This document shows, piece after piece, positions 35,648 through 46,605 of a stretch of DNA of 64,000 nucleotides. The stretch comes from Cycas panzhihuaensis (taxonomy: Eukaryota; Cycadophyta): positions 177,327,741 through 177,391,740 of the forward strand of contig CM041465.1 in assembly GCA_023213395.1 (NCBI GenBank), read 5' to 3'. Within the stretch, counting starts at the first letter, position 1; every line of letters begins with the position of its first letter. The translations under genes were made by a program, and so were the position numbers. The notes beneath the pieces are model-generated. The model was given only the letters and a program-made list of their open reading frames with translations. It was not told the DNA's origin and did not search any database.

Positions 35648-35884
35648 CTAGAGCCATTGTATGCCAAGAATTACATCTAACCCACCTATGGAAAGGGTAT
35701 AGAAATTAGAGACAAGGGTATATGAGCCAATGTGGACTGTGAGATTTTTTATTGTTCTCGCACAATAGAGTGTGTGATGACCAGGTAAGGAGCAAATGAA
35801 GCCTGTTTTAGATTCTATGTAAATATTCAATTGGCAGGCAATAGAGATGTTGATGAAATTTAGCGATGTGCCACTATTGATCAA
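35648..35884 (-). pseudogene. gypsy aspartic protease of chromovirus
   Basis: Open for 78 codons: MINSGTSLNFINI, where the family has L-I-D-S-G-A-T.NFI, so the catalytic Asp is Asn. The end GGLDVILGIQWL matches the conserved DVILG..WL motif. Confidence 0.85.
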
Positions 35885-35920
35885 AATGGTAATTGGGATT
35901 TTCCTAAGTATTTCTTTGAC

Positions 35921-37117
35921 TCAAAGTGGTCCAGTACATGCAATGGAGGTAACTATGGATAAGGAAACTTTAGGCTCAGGGTTTGGGGGTAACTCATTAG
36001 CAGGGTGGTCTTGAGATTCATCATCATATTCATGCTCAGTATCAGGGTCATCATCTGAGGGTAAGTCTGGGTCAATTATGAAGACCATCTTCCTAGCTTT
36101 GCAGATTTTATGGTGACCAGTAGTCCATTTTTTAAAACATTGCATACATAGACCAGCTTCCCAACAACGTTGTGCCTCTATAGGAGTGATGTAGATGGAC
36201 TTCGACGATGATTCCTCAGTGCGCTACTCGAGAGATATAGCTGGGATATCATCAGGTCGTGGGTATGATCGTGGTCTCTGGGAGTAGGCTGTATCAGCTT
36301 GTCAGGATCATGAAAACCACGTGGAGTCTCATCTGAATAGAAGAGCTCTTTCTCCAACAAATTCTGCTTCTACTACTTTAGCCATATTAATTGCATCCTT
36401 TAGAGTGGATAGGGAGACTATCTTCAAGCGCATTTGGATACATTCTTTAAGTCTAGACACGTACATATCTATCTCTGTATGTTTATCAAGTTGTTGATCA
36501 ACCCAATTACATAAAGATTGGAACTCATCCATGTAAACTTCGACAGAGGATATTTGCTTCAAATGTATTAGCTGTGTAAAAAAAGATTGACTCCAAGTGT
36601 CTTCATACTACTCAAAAAAATAGGTAGAGAAGTGCGCCCAAGACTAGTTGGAGGGGTACTCCTGTTTCCACCATCAGAACCAATGATGTGCCTTCCCATC
36701 TAAGTGAATGGAAGCAAATGTAAGTTACTCGTTCACTGACATTGGGTTGAGTGTAAAGTAAGACTCTAATTTGCTAATCCAACTTCGTGCACTATCCTTG
36801 TTGAGATTTGGATCAAATGTGGGTATGTTGATCTTATGATAGAATGGTTGTTACTAACGTGGAGGTGAAGACACAATTTGTTGTTTTACGGGGCCAATTG
36901 GTGGTGGAGGAGAGAAGTTGTTCAACCTCTTAATTACATCTTAGACATCATCATAAGATGTTAGGTTTTACAATTGTGAGCCAAAGTCTGCGTGCATGGT
37001 AGCTACTTCATTTTTAACCTCTTCGCATATATGGCCGAGATCCTCTATTTTATTATTAATTCTATGGACTTCAGTCTCAAGTGTCAAGATTTTGTCACTA
37101 TTGCTTTAAGGAGCCAT
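35921..37117 (-). pseudogene. gag of chromovirus
   Basis: The likely start is ATG at 37117 (minus), followed after three codons by a stop. It continues as ILTLETEVHRINNKIEDLGH, a coiled-coil-like opening, then PTFDPNLNKDSARSWISKLE and the capsid-like part at 36329-36562 (VEVYMDEFQSLCNWVDQQLD). The 35921-36145 stretch is acidic, with CF..W.TGHHK.CKA as a likely knuckle remnant. Confidence 0.75.
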
Positions 37118-38190
37118 GGAGAAAGGGTGTAAAGAGGCGGGAATAAGTAGAAAGAAGGGGAATGAATGAAGTGGGAAAGATCAAGAAAGAACGGGACGTA
37201 AGAAAAAGGGGGTTGTTAAAGGAAAGAGAGGGGGATGAATAGGGAGATTGTGGGCTGTCTATAGCCTGTTGACCCCAAAGAAAGTTACATAAACAAGACA
37301 TCAAGTTCTTTGAATAGTGTGAAAAGCTTATTCAAATGTGAAGTGTAAGCGAGGGGGGGGGGGCACCGGTGACTAGGTATTAAAAATTGTGAAAATTTAC
37401 AGTATATACCAACCTAGTACAAATTGACCAGTACGATATACTAATCAAAATGAGATATATAACTGTAAGGGTAAATTTTCTCACTGAATTAAGTGGAGTT
37501 CTTTTCTTTTTTTTTTAATTATGAGGTGGCTTACAGTCTTAACCAAAGTATCCTACCAACCACTAGACAAGGTGTGCTTGGTCTTATAGGCTATCAATAA
37601 ACTAGAGAAGTTTGGGGCAAGTAGCCTTATGGCACTAACCTCTAACCATTGCACTATAAGACTTCAGCAGTCGATAGTTGCCTATGCTGGAAAAGGATTG
37701 GGACCTAAAGGTGAGGTCCTTCCTATATACCTAAAGGTACAGGGAGGCGCATTGTCATAACCAAGTTATATCTAGGGCTTAGCTCAGGAGTGATACTCCA
37801 ATCCTTTATGCAAAGGACAGGAAGGTCACTATGCGCTTAGCCAAAATGATAGATCCCTGCAATACTCAAAAAAGAGGTGGGAGGGAAAAAAAATATAACC
37901 ACCTAGTGATGTTATCAACCCTTAAGATATAATTCAATGCTAGAATCAAGAAAGAGGAATGAAATTTAAAACTAGATGAAAGACAAGGGATAAAGTACTA
38001 GAGTTACCTGGGAAAAGAATTTCCCCTTTCTCCCAACTCTTGGACTATCCTGATACCATTCCTCAATCTTCATGGAGAGAGTATTAAGCGAAGGTCTTTC
38101 CTCGATCTCTATTAGGGTGGAGAGAGTACTCGATCTAATAGGGAAAGAAAAAAAACATTTTAGACTTTTGGGTAGCCTCCGACGATCGTG
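37118..38190 (-). other. Leader of chromovirus (no gene)
   Basis: About 1.07 kb between primer site and gag. It holds an 11-base G run near 37354-37364 and a T run near 37503. A short frame at 37972-38217 crosses into the LTR and has no family resemblance. Confidence 0.5.
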
Positions 38191-38191
38191 A

Positions 38192-38209
38192 CACAGCTTT
38201 GATACCACT
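38192..38209 (-). other. Primer-binding site (Met-tRNA type) of chromovirus
   Basis: The minus strand just inside the 5' LTR reads AGTGGTATCAAAGCTGTG, close to the initiator Met-tRNA complement TGGTATCAGAGC. Confidence 0.85.
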
Positions 38210-38584
38210 TGAGACATTTCTTCTCACCAATACTCTTGAGATAGTAGAGAATTTTGACAATCACCGCAACGTCTTCTTATCCAACAGAGCAAACAAGCTA
38301 ACCAAGAGTTTCATAGGAACACTAGAGCACTAAATGATCACCAAAAGATAGAAAGTATCGCAGCACAATCTTTATAAGAATGTTCTATCAAGATAACCAT
38401 CATTTATAATTTATGACCCTTATATAGACAAAATAGGGTCTTATACATGTAATCCTATTGGTGGCCTAAGCAGCCTTACATTCTATTGGACGACAGCGCC
38501 CATGCATACTATTGGCCTACTAGATGGCACATGCACAAAGTTCCATAGTGGTTTACGTAACTTAGCTGGATAAGTTATGTAACA
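38210..38584 (-). repeat. 5' LTR of chromovirus
   Basis: From TGTTACATAAC (38584) to GAAATGTCTCA (38210) in element orientation. 375 bp, gap-free partner of 32210-32584. The target copy ATCTT follows at 38585-38589. Confidence 0.92.
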
Positions 38585-38589
38585 ATCTT

Positions 38590-39335
38590 CTAACAACATT
38601 TCAGTTGGAAGATGCTCAAACTATACCCACTCTAATGAAACCCAATGTTAAATTAACAGTTAATGGTGATGATTGAGAGGCAAACGCAACACTTTACATG
38701 TAACTTATAGGTAGTCTCATCTATACTACTAATACAAGACTTAATATTGCATACTCCATTAGCATTCTTTCTCATTATATAACAAATCTTAAGCATAATC
38801 ACTGACAGGCAACAGTGCGAGTGTTGGGATACCTTAAGATGACTAACAAATATGGTCTGCTGTATGAACCCAATTCAGAGTTCAAACTATATGCATACAC
38901 AGACTCTGACTTTGTCAGAGATAAAGATATAGAGAGATCTATATTTAGGTATATAACATTTATTGGAACATCACTAATATCATGGAGATCTAAATGGTAG
39001 AAGATAGTTGTTGATTCAACTATTGAAGCTAAATATTGTTGCTTTTGAGACCAATAAAGAGGTGATATAAATTAGGAAATTATTAGAAACATTAAATATC
39101 ACCCAAATAAGTGCTATTAGCCTTCATATAGATAATCAATCAGTAATCCACATGGCAAAAAATCTTATATTTCATGATCATACTAAACACATAAGTACGA
39201 AAGTCCACATGATTTGAGAACTAGTTCATGATAACATAATTTAACTGGAGTATTGCCCCATAGTCGATCAAGTGGCTGATATCTTCACCAAACCACTACA
39301 AAGGGTGAAGTTTGAACAGTTCTATAGCTAGCTTG
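38590..39335 (+). pseudogene. copia reverse transcriptase end and RNase H (family A)
   Basis: Resumes the copia frame with TFQLEDAQTIPTLMKPNVKL, then MYLIGSLIY-like residues, ATVRVLGYLKMTNKYGLLYE and YAYTDSDFVRDKDIERS, the RNase H start with Asp. 38815-39000 is open. Later the copia Asn-rich block (LHIDNQS-like), FHDHTKHIS and VADIFTKPLQRVKFEQF close the domain. It matches the window-start element at 1-303. Confidence 0.87.
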
Positions 39336-39788
39336 GTCTTTGGGCCTCTATCTCTGACTAATTAAAGGAGATGACAACATGATCATTATACTTTATTCAT
39401 TCGTGAAAATCCCTTGTGGGTGCGAAAGAATAAGAGTAAGTCTTTACTCTATTATATTTGTGAAAACCTCTTGTGGGCACGGAAGGATAAAGGTTGTACT
39501 AATCTTATAAATTGAAACCTATAAAAACCTGAAAAGGCATGGGAGATGACCAAACGGTATATGGAGACTCAATAGATCAAGCTACATATTTAAGCTACTT
39601 AACTATCAAGCTACATCAAAAGCCACCTTATCCATTTTGATTTAAGGGGCTATAGATGTTAGGAAGTTCATAGTTTTTATTCCTCATTAGGGTTTTCCCA
39701 TAAAAGTATCAATGTAATAATGAGGCTCAAATGAAGACCTCATAGAATAGATTTCATCATAATGACCTTTTACCATTAAGGGAGGAAT
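39336..39788 (+). other. 3' untranslated segment and polypurine tract of family-A copia
   Basis: Non-coding, colinear with 304-772. It includes the 57-bp duplicated unit (starts near 39402 and 39459). The tract TTAAGGGAGGAAT at 39776-39788 abuts the 3' LTR. Confidence 0.7.
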
Positions 39789-40094
39789 TGATGGATGTTA
39801 ATACATCAAGGTCATTAGATTAATTATATGAAGGTGACTTTAGGTTAGTTAAGTCATATAGTTAAATGTAATTTTATTTATATTTAAGTGTAATTTCAAA
39901 ATCATGACATTAGGCAGGAAACTGCTTTGGAAACCCTAATGTACATTCTTTATTATATAAGGTTGAATGTGAAAGGGAGAGTAATAATTTTCACCTCTCA
40001 TTTTTACTCTTAATCTTGTTCTCTTTATTTTGCTCTTATTATGTACCATTACTTTAGTATAGTAGAGTGTGGCCACTAGATCATTCACCCAACA
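39789..40094 (+). repeat. 3' LTR of family-A copia
   Basis: 306 bp, TGATGGATG...CACCCAACA, partner of 9535-9840. The target copy AGGAT is at 40095-40099. Confidence 0.9.
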
Positions 40095-40099
40095 AGGAT

Positions 40100-40960
40100 A
40101 ATTCCCTAGGGGATCAAGAAATGACTTATACTTAATAGACAAGGGGCTCAAAGTTCTTAATATTCAACTTAGGATCATTAAGGATGGCTAGGTAGCCATA
40201 GCTACCTATGTTATTAAGGGCGAAATAGACCATATTTGGTTCAAAAGAGGGTGGGTTTTCTTCATGCTAAAGTTTAGGGCCTTGGAAAAAGATCGTAAGA
40301 GAAGGATCTAGTTTCTTAAGGTCATCATCATCGACGTTGAAGATGGCTTGGATAACTAGATGTAAAGATCAAGAAGGGGAAGGCTCATGAGCCATAACTC
40401 AAACTCTACCATCATGGACAAATTTTAATTAGCCCCACAATAAAGAATAAACGGCCCCCATCTAGTCCAACTAAGGCCATCCAAGAAGGAGATTATAATT
40501 AACACCAATGCCAAGGATAATAATATAAGCAAGAACGTTTTATCTTTTAGGGTCAAGGGAAATGTAATGGTTTTAAGGGGTGCCTTTCCATTCTCATTGT
40601 ATCCTTGGCACTACTATGAAACTGGCTCGAGGGCCTTGATGCTTAATTTCTTAAGCATCCAAGGGGGCATGGCATTAACTAAAGAGTCATTACCAATAAT
40701 AGTTCTTTTCAAGGCAAAGTCAAGGGTCTTAATAGTGATGGTAAATAAGTAATACCAATAGTGCTCATGCTCCTTGGTAGGCAACATGTTATCAAGGTCA
40801 AAGGAGATAATTGGAGGGTTATGAGAGGTGGTGACAACAACATGGATGGGAACTTCCTTATGCTTGAGGACTTTTAAAAGTAGGTTCCATTGGTAAGGGT
40901 ATCTCTTTAGGATGTTAATCATAGATATACCCATAGAGAAAATATGAAGCTCCTCCATAA
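40100..40960 (-). pseudogene. gypsy protease of outer Tat-like element
   Basis: 40614-40958 reads PIISFDLDNMLPTKEHEHYW, then TIKTLDFALKRTIIGNDSLV and NAMPPWMLKKLSIKALEPVS. It is colinear with the inner element's protease, but VVDKGSS is here IIGNDSL, so the active-site Asp-x-Gly is lost. The YN.LLG...LD.MGAV end follows in another frame near 40430-40500. The copia insertion lies about 330 bp beyond. Confidence 0.75.
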
Positions 40961-40999
40961 TGGAGAAGGGTTTCCCCTTGCTAATTGGTTGGAGAAGTA

Positions 41000-42335
41000 A
41001 GTTATAAAGGGGAATCTCGAGGAAGTTCCTCCATAATGGTGCTTCTTAATAGGTGGTTAGTGAGAAGAAGAGGCTTCCCTAACTTCCTTAGTTACCTAAG
41101 CATATGTCATAGGTAAAACCTCAATAGTGTCTAATATTTGGATGACCCTTTTCCCTTTAGCATTGTAGTATTACGTGACCTAAGTTGAGTCTTGGGTCTT
41201 GGGTATGGTTGAGCATGTTGGCTTGGCTTAGGCTTTGTCCTTATATTAGTTAGATGTGGGTTTAACCAATGGCATCACCTTCTACATTGGCTAAATTGTT
41301 GTTGGGTTGGTTGCATAATAACATCATGACTTGGAAAAGGATCTTAGTAGATGGGCTAGTCTAGGTTAGGTTTAGAAGCAAGTTATAAAGGGGAATCTCG
41401 AGGAAGTACTTGTTCAAGATGTTGGGTCTAACAATGAGTGTTGTCATGGGCATAAGCCATGAATGACATACCATCACTTATTAAGAGGAGGTTGATATTT
41501 ATTTTTTGGGGGAAGGACATGATTGCCCCCTTTAGGCTAAGTTATTATTTAGATAGTTTGATGAATAGGCCTATACCCATGAGAGGGAGTAGGTAGTTCT
41601 ATCAGGGACTAAGTTGGTTAAAGCTTAAGATCCTTAATAACTCACTCAAATAAGTAAACAATTAAGGTAAGTGAGTCCATAGTCCTATTAACATTGCTAA
41701 TAAGAGGCCTAGGACCAAATGGTTATAGCCTTTGATCTCATAGGGAAGGGGGTGCCTCATGAAACGTGCATATGTATGGGGGGAGGAAGTTATTTCTATT
41801 GACCTTTTTAAGACTAGCTTGGATCTCAATGGACTCGAGGGCCAAGCATTTGGCAATGGCCAAGTTGCATATCATTACACTCATCTTGAGTACGTTAGCA
41901 TGGACCTTTAGATAAAAAGCATTAACAAAAATGTCTCATTTTAGGTCTTCAAGTAGCATGACCTTAGAGGAGTGGAGGATATCATAAAATCTACACATGA
42001 AATCTTGGTTGAGCTAGTCCTAGCCTTATTTTAAAGAGAGAAGGGCCTTAGCCCCACTCTTTAAAGGACAAGCAACATCGAAATAATTAACAAAAGTTGA
42101 ATAGGCTAGGAAGTAATAAAACCACTTCAAGGTATCTCCTTAAAGAGATCTCAAAATAGACATAGTAATTAATGCATACCATAGCGAATGCTCTAGCATG
42201 TTCAATAAGATCTTGGGATGAAGTAACTTTGAGCTTAGGCACTTCGAGAGGGTGAGGAGGTAAATTAGTCCTCAAGGCTCTAAGTGGAAGAGAATTGGTC
42301 ATATAGTCAACAAAGGATATGTCCTAGGTTGGCAT
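41000..42335 (-). pseudogene. gag of outer Tat-like element
   Basis: 42087-42302 encodes LPLRALRTNLPPHPLEVPKL and ARAFAMVCINYYV, colinear with the inner element's gag start. The capsid-like middle (about 41870-42090) is broken by stops. 41662-41856 is a further short frame in the same area. Identification rests mainly on similarity to the inner element. Confidence 0.7.
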
Positions 42336-42339
42336 AAAG

Positions 42340-43885
42340 GATTAAGAGGTGGATAAGTAGGCTGGGGTTGATAATTAGGTCAATATTAAGGGGTGGGATA
42401 AGGGGTATACCCTTATTGATAGGGTGGATATTAGGGAGTGGATTGAGGAATACCCCTAGTTGTATGTGGTAGTATTATTCAAGGATAGGAGCAAGGACCA
42501 CATGGTGGTAGGTGAGGATAGCCCAAAGCACCATATAGAGGAGGTCAGTATAATGGGCTAGCTTGGGCCATGACTCCTTAAGGACCAATAAAATAAGATG
42601 AGGTAGATGGAGGGATATGGAGAACTTTATAAGTTTAAGCAAGTGGGACTTGCTAAGCAAGGATCGATTAAGGCATGGCAGATGGATACACAGGTGTGGA
42701 GTATGACGAAGGGTGGTGTAATAGATTCTACCCAAAGGGGTGTCTGATCAAAGGGGCAACCCCATAAAGGTGAAGGAGATCAACCCCATAAGCTAGCAAA
42801 GGATGAGATCCACCCTGCCCCCACTACTAAGTAAATGCTTAGGTGAGATATAGGTGGCTCCATTAGGTCTAACATAATAAGGACAAGGTAGGAAAGGATG
42901 GATAAAGAAAGGAGTCTAAGCAATACTTGGTTAGGGAATAAAGGTGTGTAACATAGTATATGGGGGAATTAAAAGAGGAATGGAGGGCCCAAGTTGGGAT
43001 AAATCTTAGGAAGGTTAGGGAATCACCCTAGATAAAGGGCTAATGGACTAAGTGGCTATAGACAAAGGCCAAGTAGGTGGAGGGGTAGATTGAGCAATAG
43101 TTTAGGACATGGGTTGAGGTTAGGAGGATAATGATAAAGTTGGGGTAGGCATATAAGGAGCAAGGGTACTAAACACCAAATGACAGGCCCAAGTAGGGAT
43201 AGACTCATCTGCAACTGCTTCAAATTGGGCGCTTAAAGTGGCCACGGTATCCTAAGCTATATTTTGGGTCTTGAAGGGGTCTAAGACATGCTCACCATCC
43301 TAGGCTTGATCAAATAAAAAGGTTTGAGCCAATGAGTTAAGGATCATGGGGTTGAACAACCCTAATCACGTAGGTGGAGGATCCAACAAGGTTATAATAT
43401 AAACTTTTAGCATCATAAGACTGATAGGTAGAGTCCACACTTTCTTAATATGGTTATAATAAGGCTCAATAATTTGGGACTAATCTTGAGTATAAGCTTG
43501 GTATGGATCCTATGTCCAATAAGGGTCATAAGGAGGGTACAAAGGTTAGGGGTGGAAGGGATCTTGGGATTACTGAGGAGGGATCTTTCTACCCATGGAG
43601 GATAGTTAGACAAATAAAGGAATAAGGGAGGAAATCATATTAGATTATAATATAGGAAGACCTTGAAGGTGATGAGAAAATTATCATATATAAGAAGAGA
43701 AAGGAAAATAGGAGGAAGGCAAATATGAAAGGGGAAATGATATGCATCAAAGTCCTATAAGAAAGGAGGGGAATGCATGAGGAATCCTCATACACATCAA
43801 ATTAGAATGATGCCCTAACTCAAACAACTAAATCAAAGGAAAAGGGAGGGTAATGATAAAGCAATACAAAGCCAACACCCTATTA
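42340..43885 (-). other. gag N-terminal/leader region of outer Tat-like element
   Basis: Short minus-strand frames (42475-42735, 43413-43613) with no recognised domain. The purine-rich plus strand matches 26.0-27.3 kb of the inner element in position and composition. Confidence 0.4.
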
Positions 43886-43909
43886 GTAAGTCCTCAATAT
43901 GGTCACAAG
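43886..43909 (-). other. Decayed primer-binding site of outer Tat-like element
   Basis: The minus strand reads CTTGTGACCATATTGAGGAC, aligning with CTGGGGACCATACTGGGGAC at the inner element. It fixes the LTR inner edge at 43910. Confidence 0.6.
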
Positions 43910-46320
43910 TGAACATGGATATGTAGGGAGAGAGAATAGACAAACATGACTTCACAGTAGGCCCCTAGGGTGAGGAGAACCCAAGCAAAAGAGGGTGTGA
44001 ATACATGTCTCTCATAGAGTGCTTGTGTGTTCTCATGTATATGGTTATGGAAAAAATAATTATTGATTTGGACTAGTTAGGGACTAAGGCCAACATGTAT
44101 ATATGATACATGCCAGGTATAGATCAAACATATAATGATTAAGTGCATACTAGTTGCTAATGAAAGCAAAAAAGGCAATGTAGACATGTAGATTAGAAGT
44201 AAGCATGCAATGAATGACAAAGAAGTATTAAATAAAAGTAGTTGGCTAATATTGAGTTAAAATCAATCAACCTAGCTAAACATGCTTGGAAGGACCAAAT
44301 AACATAGAAAAGCCCTCATGGTACAAGGGGCTTGATTGAGTATAAGTGCTCATAACTCTTACGAAATCTACATGCTTAACCTAAGGAATCTATAATCCCC
44401 TAGGCTACTAACTTATCATAACCCTCTTGACTCCTACTAGACTTAAACAATAGACTTAATCTAAAAGAGCAAGGAAAGGACAAACTAAAGTGAGAGGCCT
44501 AAAGGAATCAAGACCATATGATAGATCTGCTCATGGATGTGTTAGTGGGGACTTGTTAATATTGGTAATGGCTCTCATACTAATGCAAGAGTGTCCTAAT
44601 AGTATTTACATCCAATTCCAGTGAGCCTTAAGCTCTACAAGGGTGAAGGAAGAAATAGATTAACATTCTCAATAGGAGAGATGAAGTTCACTCAATTGTC
44701 CACACTCCACATATCAACACATGGTAAGGATAGGCACCTTCAACTGCTTATTCAAAATATAGATTATAGACACACACATAAAGGGACAAGTTGATCCCCC
44801 TCAACTAGAAATAACATCTAGGTAGATAGAAAAATCGACCTCCCTCCTTAGTAGAAAGAAGGACCTTACACTAAAGAGGATAAAGAAGTAGAAAGAAAAG
44901 TCCTAATGTGGCCATTATACACTTCAGTTTGAACAAAAACAACAATAAATCCTAATTATAAAAAGTAACTAGAACCCCGCAAATTTAAGGAGTCACAATA
45001 GGTGTGACCCTCTCTTTTGTTAAGCCTTTGAATACATAACACATCACTAAATAAGGAATGCAAAGTGTAGTGCAAGATGTAAAGTAAAAAGATTATTTTT
45101 TATCACCCTTATTTTGTGGTTTTCCTTTTCTCTTTTCAAATTCAAAAAGTAGAATTATGAGCAAGGGTGGAAGTGGAAACAAATAAGTATACACAAGCAA
45201 ACAAGTAGTCTAATGATTCACTACCCTTTTCATTTTCAAAATTAAACTACAAAATAAAATAAACATTTTTTTTTTCCCTTTTTACTTAAAAAAAAAAGTA
45301 GAAAAGAGATATTTTAGAAGGGGTTTAATGAGGAGCACTTAGTAAATTATGCAAATCCACCATTTCTATATTTATTTTTTAGTAAATTTCTAGATGACAA
45401 CTTGCCAAATAGGCTAGAAATCATGTTAGTAAAGTATATAATAATAAAAACATGTTTCTAGATAAAATCCAACAACATTTTTGCTTGTTGGATCATAGTA
45501 TGATAAAAAAAAGTTTGTAAAGCAAAGTTAAATATAGTGAAAATCACAAAAACAAGGACTAAGTGTACCTTATATAAGTGGCTCATGCTGAAATTTTGGC
45601 AATGTTCTAACTACACAATTGGCTCTCAAATTCAATGAAGGGGAGATTGAGAGAGAAATAGAAGAAAGAACTCTAATTCACTCCAAAATGCTCTTAAAAC
45701 CTATAACAAAATGTGGTTCTTCCACTTGCAATGGAACTAGTGACATGCACTAACACTCATAATATAACAGATGTGCTAAAAACTTCAAAATATCAACTAA
45801 CAAGTGTTCAAATTTGATGACTAATAAGATAAGGGAAGGGGGGCCTAATAAATGATAAAAAATCCCCTTCATGTAATGGTCTACCAAGCGATAATTAGTC
45901 TCCTTTCCCTCTGCAAGGTTACTTGGCATGTGGACAAGAAAAAGCAAGCAGAATGGGGGCAAAATGACTAGCAACAAAGTAATATCAAAGATAAAAAATA
46001 AGGTATGCAAAGCAATACTCCACAAACCAAAGGAAAACAGGCATACCTTAAAATAAAAGTACCAACTCGAGTGATAGGGGATTACCCCATTCCAAATGGT
46101 GAAGATGATATTAATGAAGAGGTTCCTCCAGCCAATGGATGCTCCAGCATTGCTAGATTGTATATTTAAATCCTAAGTAGAAGTTAAGAGGTGATCGAAT
46201 AAGAGTTTAGCCATTTGTGATTGGAATCTAACAACATAACGATAACATACTAACAATTTTCTTGACCTCCCTTTTAATGGGAAAAGGGGAGGTTTTCATA
46301 AGCAAAGGAAGGGGGATAAG

Positions 46321-46450
46321 CCCATGGTTTTAATCTCGCAAGATGGGATGGAACCATGGGCCCGAACCCATGAGTAATTGCCCATGGATTTGGCCCAAAA
46401 CCATGGGATCCATGGTTTTTAGATGGGACTTGGCCCATGGTTTCAATAAA
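46321..46450. repeat. CCATGG-rich inverted-repeat cluster in outer Tat LTR
   Basis: Six CCATGG palindromes fall within about 130 bp, as alternating CCCATGGTT and AACCATGGG units that are reverse complements of each other. Many stem pairings are possible. Confidence 0.85.
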
Positions 46451-46560
46451 ACCATTGGGCTATCCTTAGTTTTATGCATGTATTAAATTAGGTCTGTGTT
46501 TGAGCACCATAAATATACAACCAAATATAAGCCTAAAAAAATATATAACTTCAAAAATTA

Positions 46561-46605
46561 GTACCATGAAGTTTGGTATGATATCACAAAGAATCTTCAT
46601 GGTAC
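46561..46605. repeat. Inverted repeat, 11-bp perfect arms, in outer Tat LTR
   Basis: GTACCATGAAG (46561-46571) pairs with CTTCATGGTAC (46595-46605). The same core motif, GTACC..GAAGTTT or its reverse complement, is found in the inner element's LTRs and near 18660-18690. Confidence 0.8.

Larger units (their letters stand above)
32210..38584 (-). mobile_element. Chromovirus (Ty3/gypsy with chromodomain), complete, decayed
   Basis: Two 375-bp LTRs, a Met-tRNA primer site, gag, protease, RT, RNase H, integrase, chromodomain and a polypurine tract, all on the minus strand, flanked by identical ATCTT. It is 6375 bp long and inserted in the copia RT. LTRs differ at about 36 of 375 sites by hand count (9.6%), about 34 of them transitions. 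Every enzymatic domain can be read through, with scattered stops and lost catalytic residues in protease and integrase. Confidence 0.92.
9535..40094 (+). mobile_element. Family-A Ty1/copia element, near full length, interrupted by two gypsy insertions
   Basis: Two 306-bp LTRs (9535-9840 and 39789-40094), a Met-tRNA primer site, gag, protease, integrase, RT, RNase H and a purine tract are present in order on the plus strand. Two gypsy elements sit inside: 13755-30348 in integrase and 32210-38584 in RT. Without them and one target copy each, the element is about 7.6 kb. The LTRs differ at about 39 of 306 sites by hand alignment (about 13%), mainly transitions. The coding regions carry many stops. 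Confidence 0.9.

Noticed and set aside
45750-46025. 91-codon minus-strand hydrophobic frame
   Set aside because: It lies within the outer Tat-like LTR and has no counterpart frame in the inner element's LTRs.
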